Shown here: positions 1 to 6,456 of the stretch, piece by piece
How the letters are laid out: each line of letters starts with the position of its first letter
How positions within the stretch are numbered: the stretch's first letter is position 1
Origin: an uncultured Bacteroidales bacterium
Lineage (GTDB): Bacteria > Bacteroidota > Bacteroidia > Bacteroidales > WCHB1-69
Assembly: GCA_937901455.1 (NCBI GenBank)
Contig: CALDIA010000075.1
Coordinates: 1-37,321, forward strand
DNA: 37,321 nucleotides
Reading direction: 5' to 3'
Program-made: the position numbers and the translations under genes
The notes under the pieces: model-generated
The model's database searches: none
What the model was told of the DNA's origin: nothing
The model's input: the letters and a program-made list of their open reading frames with translations, nothing else

Positions 1-338
1 GAGGCAACCTGTTGCTGCCGTGCGCCATTGGCGGCTTTGCTGCTCTGCGCGCTGGCCGCCGTGCGCGCCGCCTTCGCCTGCGCCAGCTTGGCATCCACCT
101 CGGGGCTGCTGATATAGACCAGCGTGTCGCCCGCCTTGACTTGCTGCGACTCCTTCACGTAGAACGTGTCCACCCGGCCGGGGACCTTGTTGGAGACCCG
201 GTATTCGTTGGCCTCCACCTCGCCCGTGAGCAGTTCCGGCTCGGGACGCAGGGCGATGATACCAATCAATGCGACGATGGCGACAACCGCGATCACCACG
301 CCGATACCAATCCATAGATTTCGTTTCGAATTTTCCAT
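1..338 (-). CDS. HlyD-family membrane fusion (periplasmic adaptor) protein, N-terminal part
   Basis: Only the first 112 or so residues are in the window; the gene continues past the left edge. It begins at the ATG complementary to 336-338. A short basic N-terminus (MENSKRNLW) leads into one hydrophobic helix (about residues 9-29, rich in I/V/G/A), an inner-membrane anchor. Next comes the start of a biotinyl-lipoyl-like domain (EVEANEYRVSNKVPGRVD, then VKAGDTLVYISSPEVDAK), followed by an Ala/Gln-rich stretch that looks like the start of the coiled-coil hairpin. In this family the protein bridges an inner-membrane pump and a TolC channel. It lies 38 nt downstream of the TolC-like gene on the same strand, so they probably form one operon, with the pump expected beyond the edge. 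The substrate cannot be told from this fragment. Confidence 0.88.
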   Translation of the reverse strand, partial: MENSKRNLWIGIGVVIAVVAIVALIGIIALRPEPELLTGEVEANEYRVSNKVPGRVDTFYVKESQQVKAGDTLVYISSPEVDAKLAQAKAARTAASAQSSKAANGARQQQVA

Positions 339-376
339 ATTTCTTCTGTTAATCAAATTATTCCAATACAATTCCG

Positions 377-1843
377 TTATTTCCCTAATGCCTGTTGCAG
401 ATAGAGGTAATCCATGCGGATTTCGATTTCCGCATCCACAACCTCCGTTTTGGCGGTGAGCCAGGCCGTCTGTGCGGCCAGGAGGTCACTACTGCTGATT
501 ACGCCTGCCTCGAAGGAATCGTTGGCGAGGCGCAGGTTCTCCTCTGCGTTTTCCAGGTTGCTCTGCGCCTGAACGAGCTTCTTGTTCGCCACCTCCAGCT
601 CATAGTTGAGCTTGTTCACCTGCAGTTCCACCATACTGCGTGCCTCCTCCAGTTCGTACTGCGCTTGGTTTTGGCGGTGCTTGGCCGCTTTCACCGCATA
701 GATGTCGTCCACATGACAGATGGGGATGTTAACGACCACCCCGGCGGTGAACATACCGCCGAATTTGTTCTGATACCCATCAAAAAGGTTCGGATTCCTT
801 ACCACGTAGGAACCGCTGACGGCCACATTGGGCAACAGGCCGGCGGTCGCCACCTTCACGTTGGTGTGGGCAAGCTGGTTACCGAGTTCCAACAGTTTGA
901 TTTCCGTGCGGTTATTCCAGACCTGCTGCATGTTGAGGGTGTCTTCGGGCAGGAATGTCCACATGGTATTGTCCTCCACAATACGGTAATCGCCGCCTAA
1001 GTCGAGGCCGCACAGCTGGAACAGGGCCATCCTTGACAGTGCCAGTCCGTTCTCCGCCTTGGCAAGGCTCATCTGCGCTTCATTGAGTTTCACCCGCACC
1101 TTGGTTACATCGCTGGGTGTAGCCACGCCCTCCTCGAGCATCACATCCACATGATAGATCAGCGTGTCGAGCAACGTGCAATACTGCTGGGCAAGCTCCC
1201 GCTTGTGCTGAAGGGAAATCACACGCCAATAGGCCTCGTCCACGCTAATCATCAGGTCCTCTTTCCGTTTGTCAAGTTGCAGGACAGAGGCCTCGTTCGA
1301 GAGCTTGGATAGTTTGTACAGCGACCTGATGCGGCCGCCCATGTACACCGGTTCGCTCACGGTGACCGCTCCTGCAAATACGTGGGTCATGTCCACGTTG
1401 AAGGCATCGGTGACCTGCCGGCCCATAGCGTTGAGCGACTCCTCGGGGCTCCACGACTGTAGCAAGTCTGCCAGAGACGCGGCCAGTTGCGGGTTCAGTT
1501 GTGCGATTTGTTGCAGGGCCTGCTGCGCCTCGTCATTGTACGGCTGCATCAGCGTGGTGCCGACCTGGTTGAGCGACTGCTGCTGGTCGGTGCTTAGCAG
1601 GGCGATGTTCTTCTGGTTCCAATTGTAGGTCCCGTTCGCACTAATCTTCGGGAAAAACTGCGCTATTGCCGCCCCTTTCAGGTCTTCCGTTTCCTCCACC
1701 ATCTCCTGGGCGATTTTCAGCTGGTTGTTGGACTCAATGGCCAACCGGCGGCATTCGTTCAAATCTAACGTGCGCTGAGCACGGGCAAAAGGCGTTACCA
1801 GAAGCAGCAAAGCCATCAAAACTACATTCTCTTTTTTCATCAT
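377..1843 (-). CDS. TolC family outer-membrane efflux protein
   Basis: The 488-residue protein has a signal peptide at about residues 1-22 (MMKKENVV, hydrophobic core, cleavage near FARAQ). The mature protein starts with the family's TLDLNECRRLAIESNNQLKIA-type segment. The rest is mostly amphipathic alpha-helix rich in Ala/Gln/Glu/Leu, arranged as two repeated OEP halves, and the second half has the typical ENAEENLRLANDSFEAGVIS segment near the end. TolC proteins trimerise into an outer-membrane barrel with a periplasmic helical tunnel. The HlyD-type adaptor follows 38 nt downstream. Two adjacent ATGs (1841-1843 and 1838-1840) are possible starts. An inserted Gln/Leu/Ser-rich stretch lies at about residues 85-130 (QQQSLNQVGTTLMQPYN and after). 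A candidate promoter and an inverted repeat lie upstream. Export of toxic compounds is likely; the substrate is unknown. Confidence 0.93.
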   Translation of the reverse strand: MMKKENVVLMALLLLVTPFARAQRTLDLNECRRLAIESNNQLKIAQEMVEETEDLKGAAIAQFFPKISANGTYNWNQKNIALLSTDQQQSLNQVGTTLMQPYNDEAQQALQQIAQLNPQLAASLADLLQSWSPEESLNAMGRQVTDAFNVDMTHVFAGAVTVSEPVYMGGRIRSLYKLSKLSNEASVLQLDKRKEDLMISVDEAYWRVISLQHKRELAQQYCTLLDTLIYHVDVMLEEGVATPSDVTKVRVKLNEAQMSLAKAENGLALSRMALFQLCGLDLGGDYRIVEDNTMWTFLPEDTLNMQQVWNNRTEIKLLELGNQLAHTNVKVATAGLLPNVAVSGSYVVRNPNLFDGYQNKFGGMFTAGVVVNIPICHVDDIYAVKAAKHRQNQAQYELEEARSMVELQVNKLNYELEVANKKLVQAQSNLENAEENLRLANDSFEAGVISSSDLLAAQTAWLTAKTEVVDAEIEIRMDYLYLQQALGK

Positions 1844-1869
1844 TCCGTTATCTTCTTGGATTTAGGCCG

Positions 1870-1899
1870 CGAAAATAGGATTGTTCTACCGGGTTGCAA
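1870..1899 (-). promoter_or_regulatory. Candidate promoter of the tolC-hlyD operon
   Basis: On the minus strand a TTG (-33 type, 1897-1899) is followed after 19 nt by TATTTTCG (1870-1877), one mismatch from the Bacteroidetes -7 element TAnnTTTG. The predicted start of transcription would be about 20 nt upstream of the tolC ATG. The spacing supports the call; the mismatch weakens it. Confidence 0.45.
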
Positions 1900-1910
1900 C
1901 ACGGAACCCG
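1890..1910. promoter_or_regulatory. Inverted repeat, possible operator over the tolC -33 element
   Basis: CGGGTT (1890-1895) and AACCCG (1905-1910) form a perfect 6-bp inverted repeat with a 9-nt spacer. GTTGCAAC (1893-1900), itself an 8-bp palindrome, overlaps it. The repeat covers the candidate -33 TTG of the efflux operon, which is where a repressor such as a TetR-type protein would bind. No regulator gene lies beside it in the window, so its role is inferred from position. Confidence 0.3.
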
Positions 1911-2160
1911 TCCGAAGCAGCCAAAATCGGGTCTGAAGCGGCATTATGCGACTTCTAAAAAGAACTCATAATTCACGTATAGCGTCAATTTCCTGAAGAA
2001 TTGGACCATTAGAGACTATGGTTAAAGGTTCCTTGAATGAGCGAGCAGCAAACATTAAAGAGGAATTGCCTCGCTTCTGCGCGGAGTTGTCGGAACAGGC
2101 AGGTTAGAATGGCCATATATATGAAGATGCAGGAAAGGTAGTGAAAATCGTAGAAAAATG
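1911..2160. other. Intergenic region without a recognisable gene
   Basis: This is most of the gap between tolC (-) and tcdA (+). I recognise no RNA gene or complete CDS. A 29-codon plus-strand reading frame (2018-2107, MVKGSLNERAANIKEELP and onward, ending in TAG) is too short and has no family I recognise. It could be a decayed fragment of a longer gene. Confidence 0.4.
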
Positions 2161-2168
2161 TATCTTTG
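2161..2168 (+). promoter_or_regulatory. -7 promoter element for tcdA
   Basis: TATCTTTG followed by CCGCC is a perfect match to the Bacteroidetes TAnnTTTG element. It lies 45 nt upstream of the tcdA ATG. No clear -33 TTG is seen at the expected spacing. Confidence 0.7.
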
Positions 2169-2178
2169 CCGCCCATAA

Positions 2179-2193
2179 AACACATTATGTGTT
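2179..2193. promoter_or_regulatory. Perfect 15-nt palindrome in the tcdA leader
   Basis: AACACATTATGTGTT is a 7-bp perfect inverted repeat around a single T. It starts 10 nt after the -7 box, so it falls at or just after the transcription start and ends 20 nt before the tcdA ATG. A dimeric repressor site would fit this position; a small RNA hairpin is the alternative. Confidence 0.35.
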
Positions 2194-2213
2194 ATCATTA
2201 AACCAATGACCTT

Positions 2214-3017
2214 ATGACAAATGAGCATGGCATATTCAATCGGCTCACCTTGTTGGTGGGTGAGGAGACTATGGAACGTATCGGCAGACAGCGCGTCATT
2301 CTTTTTGGTGTAGGCGGTGTCGGTAGTTGGTGTGCTGAAAGCCTCGTGCGCAACGGCATTTGCCATCTCACCATCGTGGATAGCGACCGTGTGTGCATCA
2401 CCAATGTAAACCGCCAGCTGCAAGCCACCACCAAGACGGTGGGGCTCGTCAAGGTTGAGGTGCTGAAGAAGCGTCTTTTGGAAATCAACCCGCAAGCTGA
2501 GATCAATGCCATACAGGAAATCTACTCTGCCGAGACTGCCTCCATGTTCGAACTCGACACCTACGACTACATCATTGATGCCATTGACAGTTTAGAGAAC
2601 AAGGTTCGACTCATCCTGCACGCTACCGAGTGTAGGGGAAAGTTCTTTTCCGCCATGGGGGCTGCGCTTAAGATGGACCCAACCAAAGTTAAAGTGGCAG
2701 AATTCCGGGAGGTGCAGGGGTGTCCCTTGGCGCGCGCCATCCGTAAGCGTTTCAAAAAGATAGAGGAGTATCCCCGCAAGAAATTCCTGTGCGTCTATTC
2801 GCGTGAGGTGCTGCCCAACAAGGGAGCGACCACCACTTGCGGCACCAGCGCCTGCTTGTGCCCCAAGGCCATCATCAATGCTGGCAACCCCGACCTCGTC
2901 AACCACGAGTGGTGCTCATCCAAAGCCCAGATTAACGGCACCACAGCACACATAACTGCCATGTTCGGCTTCATAATTGCCGGATTAGTAATGCAAGATA
3001 TTGACAAAAAAATCTAA
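2214..3017 (+). CDS. tcdA: tRNA threonylcarbamoyladenosine dehydratase (TcdA, ThiF/E1-like)
   Basis: TcdA activates the carboxyl group of t6A37 in ANN-reading tRNAs with ATP and cyclises it to the hydantoin ct6A. The 267 residues match the usual length of about 268. The nucleotide-binding Rossmann motif GVGGVGSWCAESL starts at about residue 32, the next conserved block DSDRVCITNVNRQLQAT at about 56-72, and YDYIIDAIDSLENK at about 117-130. The C-terminus carries a Cys-containing segment (CGTSACLCP, 209-217; EWCSSKAQINGT, 232-243) and the hydrophobic ITAMFGFIIAGLVM block seen in TcdA-like proteins. I chose the ATG at 2214 because the ATG at 2206 is out of frame and the N-terminal length fits the family. 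A small membrane-protein gene follows 70 nt downstream with no obvious promoter between them. Confidence 0.93.
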   Translation: MTNEHGIFNRLTLLVGEETMERIGRQRVILFGVGGVGSWCAESLVRNGICHLTIVDSDRVCITNVNRQLQATTKTVGLVKVEVLKKRLLEINPQAEINAIQEIYSAETASMFELDTYDYIIDAIDSLENKVRLILHATECRGKFFSAMGAALKMDPTKVKVAEFREVQGCPLARAIRKRFKKIEEYPRKKFLCVYSREVLPNKGATTTCGTSACLCPKAIINAGNPDLVNHEWCSSKAQINGTTAHITAMFGFIIAGLVMQDIDKKI

Positions 3018-3087
3018 TAATCCTTTACCAAACATTATTGTAAGAATAAGTATTAAACACAGTATTTAACAACCTTAACCTAAAGAA

Positions 3088-3468
3088 ATGGATGAGATGA
3101 TAAGCACTGAAAATCCTGAACTTGATCAGGTATTGGCCTCTGAAAATGTGAAAGAATTGGAAGGCATTGAAACCTTTGGTCAACTTGTCAAATGGTTTTT
3201 CAATCCAAAAGGTATGAAACCCAGAACAATACTCACAATAATAATCATCATCGCTGGTCTGTTCATCGGTATTTTCAAGCAGAGTTGGTGGTTCTTTTTT
3301 ACCATGACCCTTTTGGCCATCATATCAAAAAGCTTAGTGCTGATGATGGAATGGAACTTGGTCAAGCAATTGAATCGCTATCGGGAATTGCAGGAAGAGC
3401 ACAGCTTTTTGCAGGATGTCAGTGAGGATTATCAGGAAATGGAAAACGCGAAGGAGCCTGAAGCATAA
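3088..3468 (+). CDS. Small two-helix membrane protein of unknown function
   Basis: I do not recognise a family for this 126-residue protein. It has an acidic soluble N-terminus (residues 1-30, many Glu/Asp), then KWFFNPKGMKPRT. Two membrane helices follow, at about residues 47-63 (TILTIIIIIAGLFIGIF) and 67-87 (SWWFFFTMTLLAIISKSLVLM), joined by a very short turn. The charged C-terminal tail (about 92-126) is Glu-rich and probably helical. Both ends should lie on the same side of the inner membrane. It is 70 nt downstream of tcdA on the same strand and has no clear promoter, so it may be co-transcribed. There is a plausible coding start at 3088 and no competing frame. Confidence 0.72.
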   Translation: MDEMISTENPELDQVLASENVKELEGIETFGQLVKWFFNPKGMKPRTILTIIIIIAGLFIGIFKQSWWFFFTMTLLAIISKSLVLMMEWNLVKQLNRYRELQEEHSFLQDVSEDYQEMENAKEPEA

Positions 3469-3518
3469 CACAATTTTATATATCTTAAGATTTTATTTTA
3501 AACTTAGGCTCTTTTTTT
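3454..3518 (+). terminator. Possible intrinsic terminator after the tcdA unit
   Basis: GAGCCT (3454-3459, within the end of the small membrane-protein gene) can pair with AGGCTC (3506-3511), extended by AAG/CTT around one bulged base. The 3' arm is followed directly by seven T residues (3512-3518). The large loop of about 40 nt makes this uncertain. Confidence 0.3.
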
Positions 3519-3519
3519 A

Positions 3520-3527
3520 TTTCTTTG
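3520..3527 (+). promoter_or_regulatory. Weak -7-like element before the DUF5686 gene
   Basis: TTTCTTTG followed by CA is one base from TAnnTTTG. It lies 55 nt upstream of the ATG at 3583 and just after the possible terminator. It is the only such element in this gap. Confidence 0.35.
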
Positions 3528-3582
3528 CAATGTTGTTTTTGTTATAAAACAATCTCCGGCAATATCAATCAAGAGCCTATTA

Positions 3583-5934
3583 ATGAGCAAGATACAACAC
3601 AACCGCCCAAAATATGTTCAGCAATTCCATGTCATGGGGATGTTGATTGCTTTTCTATTTTTGGGAGGTTCGCGCATCTTGTCTGCCCAATCGTTGAAAG
3701 GCAAGGTATACACCTTGGGTGAAAACAGAGACACCTCCGTGGTGTATATGGCCCGACTGCAGTGGAAGAACACAACTGTGGGCACCTATTCGGAAGCTGA
3801 CGGCTCGTACGTGCTGCCCCGCACCAACACCGACACGCTGATTGTGAGCTACTCGTTTTATAAGCCCGACACGCTCATCATTCCCAGGAGCAAGCGACAA
3901 TACAACATCTTCGTCACCACGTCACAATCCTTGAAAGAGGTAGTGATTTCGAGAAGGCACAAGGAAAAGTATGTGCGCAAAGGCAATCCTGCCGTGGAAT
4001 TGGCACATAAGGTAATTGAACATAAAAACGACAACCGAATAGAATCAGCAGCAGCATATAAATCAAAAAGTTATAACAAGATTCTGATGACCTTTGGCCG
4101 ATTCAGCATGGACTTTCAAAAGAACCGCTTCAACCGGCAATTCTCCTTCCTTGAAAAATACATCGACACCATACCGATTGACACAGTGCCCGTATTGACA
4201 TTTTCCTTGCGGGAGACATTGGCAGACCATTATTATCAGAAGACGCCACATAGGGATGTCACCTACATAACAGCCAAGCGCATGCAGGGTGCTGACGAAT
4301 CGCTTGACCAAGAGGGTGTTGGCACCAATATAGACGCCATGTTCACACAAATTAACATCTTCGACAACGACATAGAGTTGATGCTCAATCGGTTTGTAAG
4401 TCCATTATCCTCCACCTTGGCTACCACCTACTATCGATTTTTCATCACAGACACATTGGAGATTGACAGTGTTTCGTGTATAGAGCTCTCCTTCGCGCCG
4501 GTAAACAATCGCAGCTTTGGATTTGTAGGGCGATTATATATTGTAAATGACAGCACATACGCCTTGAAGCGGTATGCCATCAATGTGCCAGTCAACATCA
4601 ACCTGAACTATGTACAGCATCTCAGTATTGAGCAGGAGTTTGAGCAGACCGAGAGTGGCTGGTGGGCGCCTAAGACCTCACAAACATTTGCGGCCTTTTC
4701 TTTGGCGAAGCGCATGAGGAGAATCTATGTGCAGCAAACCACCCAATGGTATGATTATGAACTGGGAACTACCCTGCCCGACTCTGTGGATGCTTTGTTG
4801 AATGGGACCAATGAGGCTACGGCCACAGTATGGAAATACAAAAGTTGGCAGTGGAAGAAGATGCGGCCCACTCCATTGACGGCCAAAGAGGCTTTTTTGG
4901 ACAGTCTTGCTGCTGAATTGCGCCGACTGCCCGTTTTCAAAGCAGTAGAGAAGACTGGGGAAATCCTTGCTACGGGTTACATTGCCACCAACAAAGACCG
5001 CAAGCAAAGTCGTTTCGACATCGGGCCCATCTACGACTTGGTCAGTTTCAATGAAACTGAGGGGGTCAGGGTTCGGCTTGGGGGCATGACTACTGCCAAG
5101 TTGCATGATCAGTGGTTTATGAACGGATATATGGCATATGGTTTCAAAGATCAGCGTATCAAATACAATGTGACCATGACGCACAGTTTCGTCAAGAAGA
5201 TGCGGCATGTGAACGAGTCGCCGCGGCACGCTCTCCAATTTAGCTACAGTTATGACATTGAGATGCCTGGGCAGAGTTATGCGCTCATGGACAGGGACAA
5301 CCTGTTGATGTCATACACGATGGGTGAGCCAGTGCGGGCGGCCCAGTACGTGCGTCGCGCCAAGTTACGCTATGAGCATGAGTGGCCCTTCCGGCTACGC
5401 TTGGACACATGGCTACAGTACGACAACAACGAAGCAACCGGTTCGTTAGCCTATTGGCGCATCCAGCGTGACGGCTCCATCGCCCCGGTGACTGCCTTCA
5501 ACAATCTGGAATGGTGCGTGCAATTGCGATGGGCACCAGGCGAACGGATCTACAACAACCAGTCGGGCAAAGACAACCTTCTGAAACTGTCGAAGGACGC
5601 CCCTGTGATACGCCTCACCCACACCGCCGGCATCCTTGACCATCAATGCAGATACCACCGCACCGACCTATCTATGGAAAAACGCATCTGGCTATCCTCC
5701 TTCGGCCACATCGATGCCGTGCTACAAGGCGGAATTGTGTGGAGCCAAGTGCCCTATCCCAAACTATATGTTCCGCAAAGCAACACCTCCCTGTTTCTTT
5801 CGCCTAACACCTTCTGTCTGCTACGGCCCATGGAATTTTTCATGGACAAGTATGTGGCACTCTATGCAACTTACTATCTGAAAGGATGGATTTTCAACCG
5901 AATACCGCTATGGAATCGGCTAAGGCTGCGGTAG
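3583..5934 (+). CDS. DUF5686 / carboxypeptidase-regulatory-like outer-membrane protein, cut by an in-frame TAG
   Basis: The readable part is 783 residues. It has a signal peptide (hydrophobic MGMLIAFLFLGGSRILSAQ, about residues 18-36). A CarboxypepD_reg-like beta-sandwich follows (about 38-115: LKGKVYTLGENRDTS, then GTYSEADGSYVLP), ending in SLKEVVISRR. The long DUF5686 region contains many alternating beta strands and is probably an outer-membrane barrel. The frame stops at TAG 5932-5934, but the same frame continues for 83 codons to TAA at 6184 and encodes a normal family ending. The full gene would therefore be about 867 residues. TAG ends several other genes here (Nudix, rpoN, the type B T9SS gene), so it is not reassigned. 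The molecular role of the family is unknown; a surface or transport function is inferred. A sequencing error at one base is the main alternative. Confidence 0.85.
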   Translation: MSKIQHNRPKYVQQFHVMGMLIAFLFLGGSRILSAQSLKGKVYTLGENRDTSVVYMARLQWKNTTVGTYSEADGSYVLPRTNTDTLIVSYSFYKPDTLIIPRSKRQYNIFVTTSQSLKEVVISRRHKEKYVRKGNPAVELAHKVIEHKNDNRIESAAAYKSKSYNKILMTFGRFSMDFQKNRFNRQFSFLEKYIDTIPIDTVPVLTFSLRETLADHYYQKTPHRDVTYITAKRMQGADESLDQEGVGTNIDAMFTQINIFDNDIELMLNRFVSPLSSTLATTYYRFFITDTLEIDSVSCIELSFAPVNNRSFGFVGRLYIVNDSTYALKRYAINVPVNINLNYVQHLSIEQEFEQTESGWWAPKTSQTFAAFSLAKRMRRIYVQQTTQWYDYELGTTLPDSVDALLNGTNEATATVWKYKSWQWKKMRPTPLTAKEAFLDSLAAELRRLPVFKAVEKTGEILATGYIATNKDRKQSRFDIGPIYDLVSFNETEGVRVRLGGMTTAKLHDQWFMNGYMAYGFKDQRIKYNVTMTHSFVKKMRHVNESPRHALQFSYSYDIEMPGQSYALMDRDNLLMSYTMGEPVRAAQYVRRAKLRYEHEWPFRLRLDTWLQYDNNEATGSLAYWRIQRDGSIAPVTAFNNLEWCVQLRWAPGERIYNNQSGKDNLLKLSKDAPVIRLTHTAGILDHQCRYHRTDLSMEKRIWLSSFGHIDAVLQGGIVWSQVPYPKLYVPQSNTSLFLSPNTFCLLRPMEFFMDKYVALYATYYLKGWIFNRIPLWNRLRLR

Positions 5935-6186
5935 GTCGTCTCCTACAATGGCATATATGGTGGGCTCTCACCCAAGAACATCCCAGGGCCAACGAATGCG
6001 GGGTTATATGTTCTCCCCGAGGGCTGCACTCCTATGGGCAAAATCCCCTACATGGAAGCCACCGCCGGCATCGAGAACATCTTCCAAGTGCTCCGCATCG
6101 ACTATGTGCGGCGACTAACGTATGCCAAAGAGCTCACCAAGTGGGGCAAAAACGGCATACGACTTTCACTTAGACTATCCTTCTAA
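5935..6186 (+). pseudogene. Severed C-terminal end of the DUF5686 gene
   Basis: Directly after the TAG, in the same reading frame, 83 codons translate to VVSYNGIYGGLSPKN, continuing through KIPYMEATAGIENIFQVLRI and DYVRRLTYAKEL to RLSLRLSF and a TAA stop. This matches the usual end of DUF5686 proteins, including the amphipathic final strand ending in Phe that works as the insertion signal for outer-membrane barrels. One base change (for example GAG to TAG, because Glu is expected before VVSY) explains the break. There is no new start site with a promoter, so I read this as the tail of the preceding gene and not as a separate gene. Confidence 0.8.
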
Positions 6187-6415
6187 ACGGTTCTTGACAA
6201 CTATTCGTAATGGCAGGTGTGCACATCAACATCCTCATCTTGTAACCATGACAACAGTTTGCCAACGTTTGTCTGCCCATTGTGGTATGAAAACTGCACC
6301 TTGGGTTTTGTGACTTTAGCGGCACGCACAATCTACTCGACAGTCATTGCATAAGGCTGATTGCAGGGCAAAAAGGCAATTTAATATTCCATTTTAATAA
6401 TACAATAAATATTCA
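6187..6415. other. Intergenic region without a recognisable gene
   Basis: Between the end of the DUF5686 frame and the dipeptidase promoter I see no coding frame with family resemblance, no RNA gene and no strong hairpin. The last 40 nt are AT-rich, as expected upstream of a promoter. Confidence 0.5.
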
Positions 6416-6423
6416 TATCTTTG
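6416..6423 (+). promoter_or_regulatory. -7 promoter element for the C69 dipeptidase
   Basis: TATCTTTG followed by CCGC is a perfect Bacteroidetes -7 element. Transcription would begin near 6430, which rules out any start codon before that point and supports the ATG at 6457. The upstream sequence is AT-rich without a clear -33 TTG. Confidence 0.75.
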
Positions 6424-6456
6424 CCGCTTCATAATTATCAACCACATTTTTTAGCA

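Noticed and set aside
2018..2107. 29-codon frame in the tolC-tcdA gap, considered as a transposase remnant
   Set aside because: The translation is too short to assign and I found no inverted repeats or target duplication around it.
2055..2495. A 146-codon minus-strand frame overlapping the start of tcdA
   Set aside because: It lies antisense to clearly conserved tcdA coding sequence and its translation has no family pattern or promoter.
5932..5934. Recoding of TAG as an amino acid (stop-codon reassignment)
   Set aside because: Other genes in the window, including the Nudix gene, rpoN, the T9SS type B gene and pheT, end in TAG at normal family lengths, so TAG works as a stop here.
5886..6313. 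Several short plus-strand frames after the DUF5686 stop that could be called small genes
   Set aside because: The frame that matches the family is the direct continuation of the DUF5686 gene; the others are out of frame with it and have no promoter or family resemblance.
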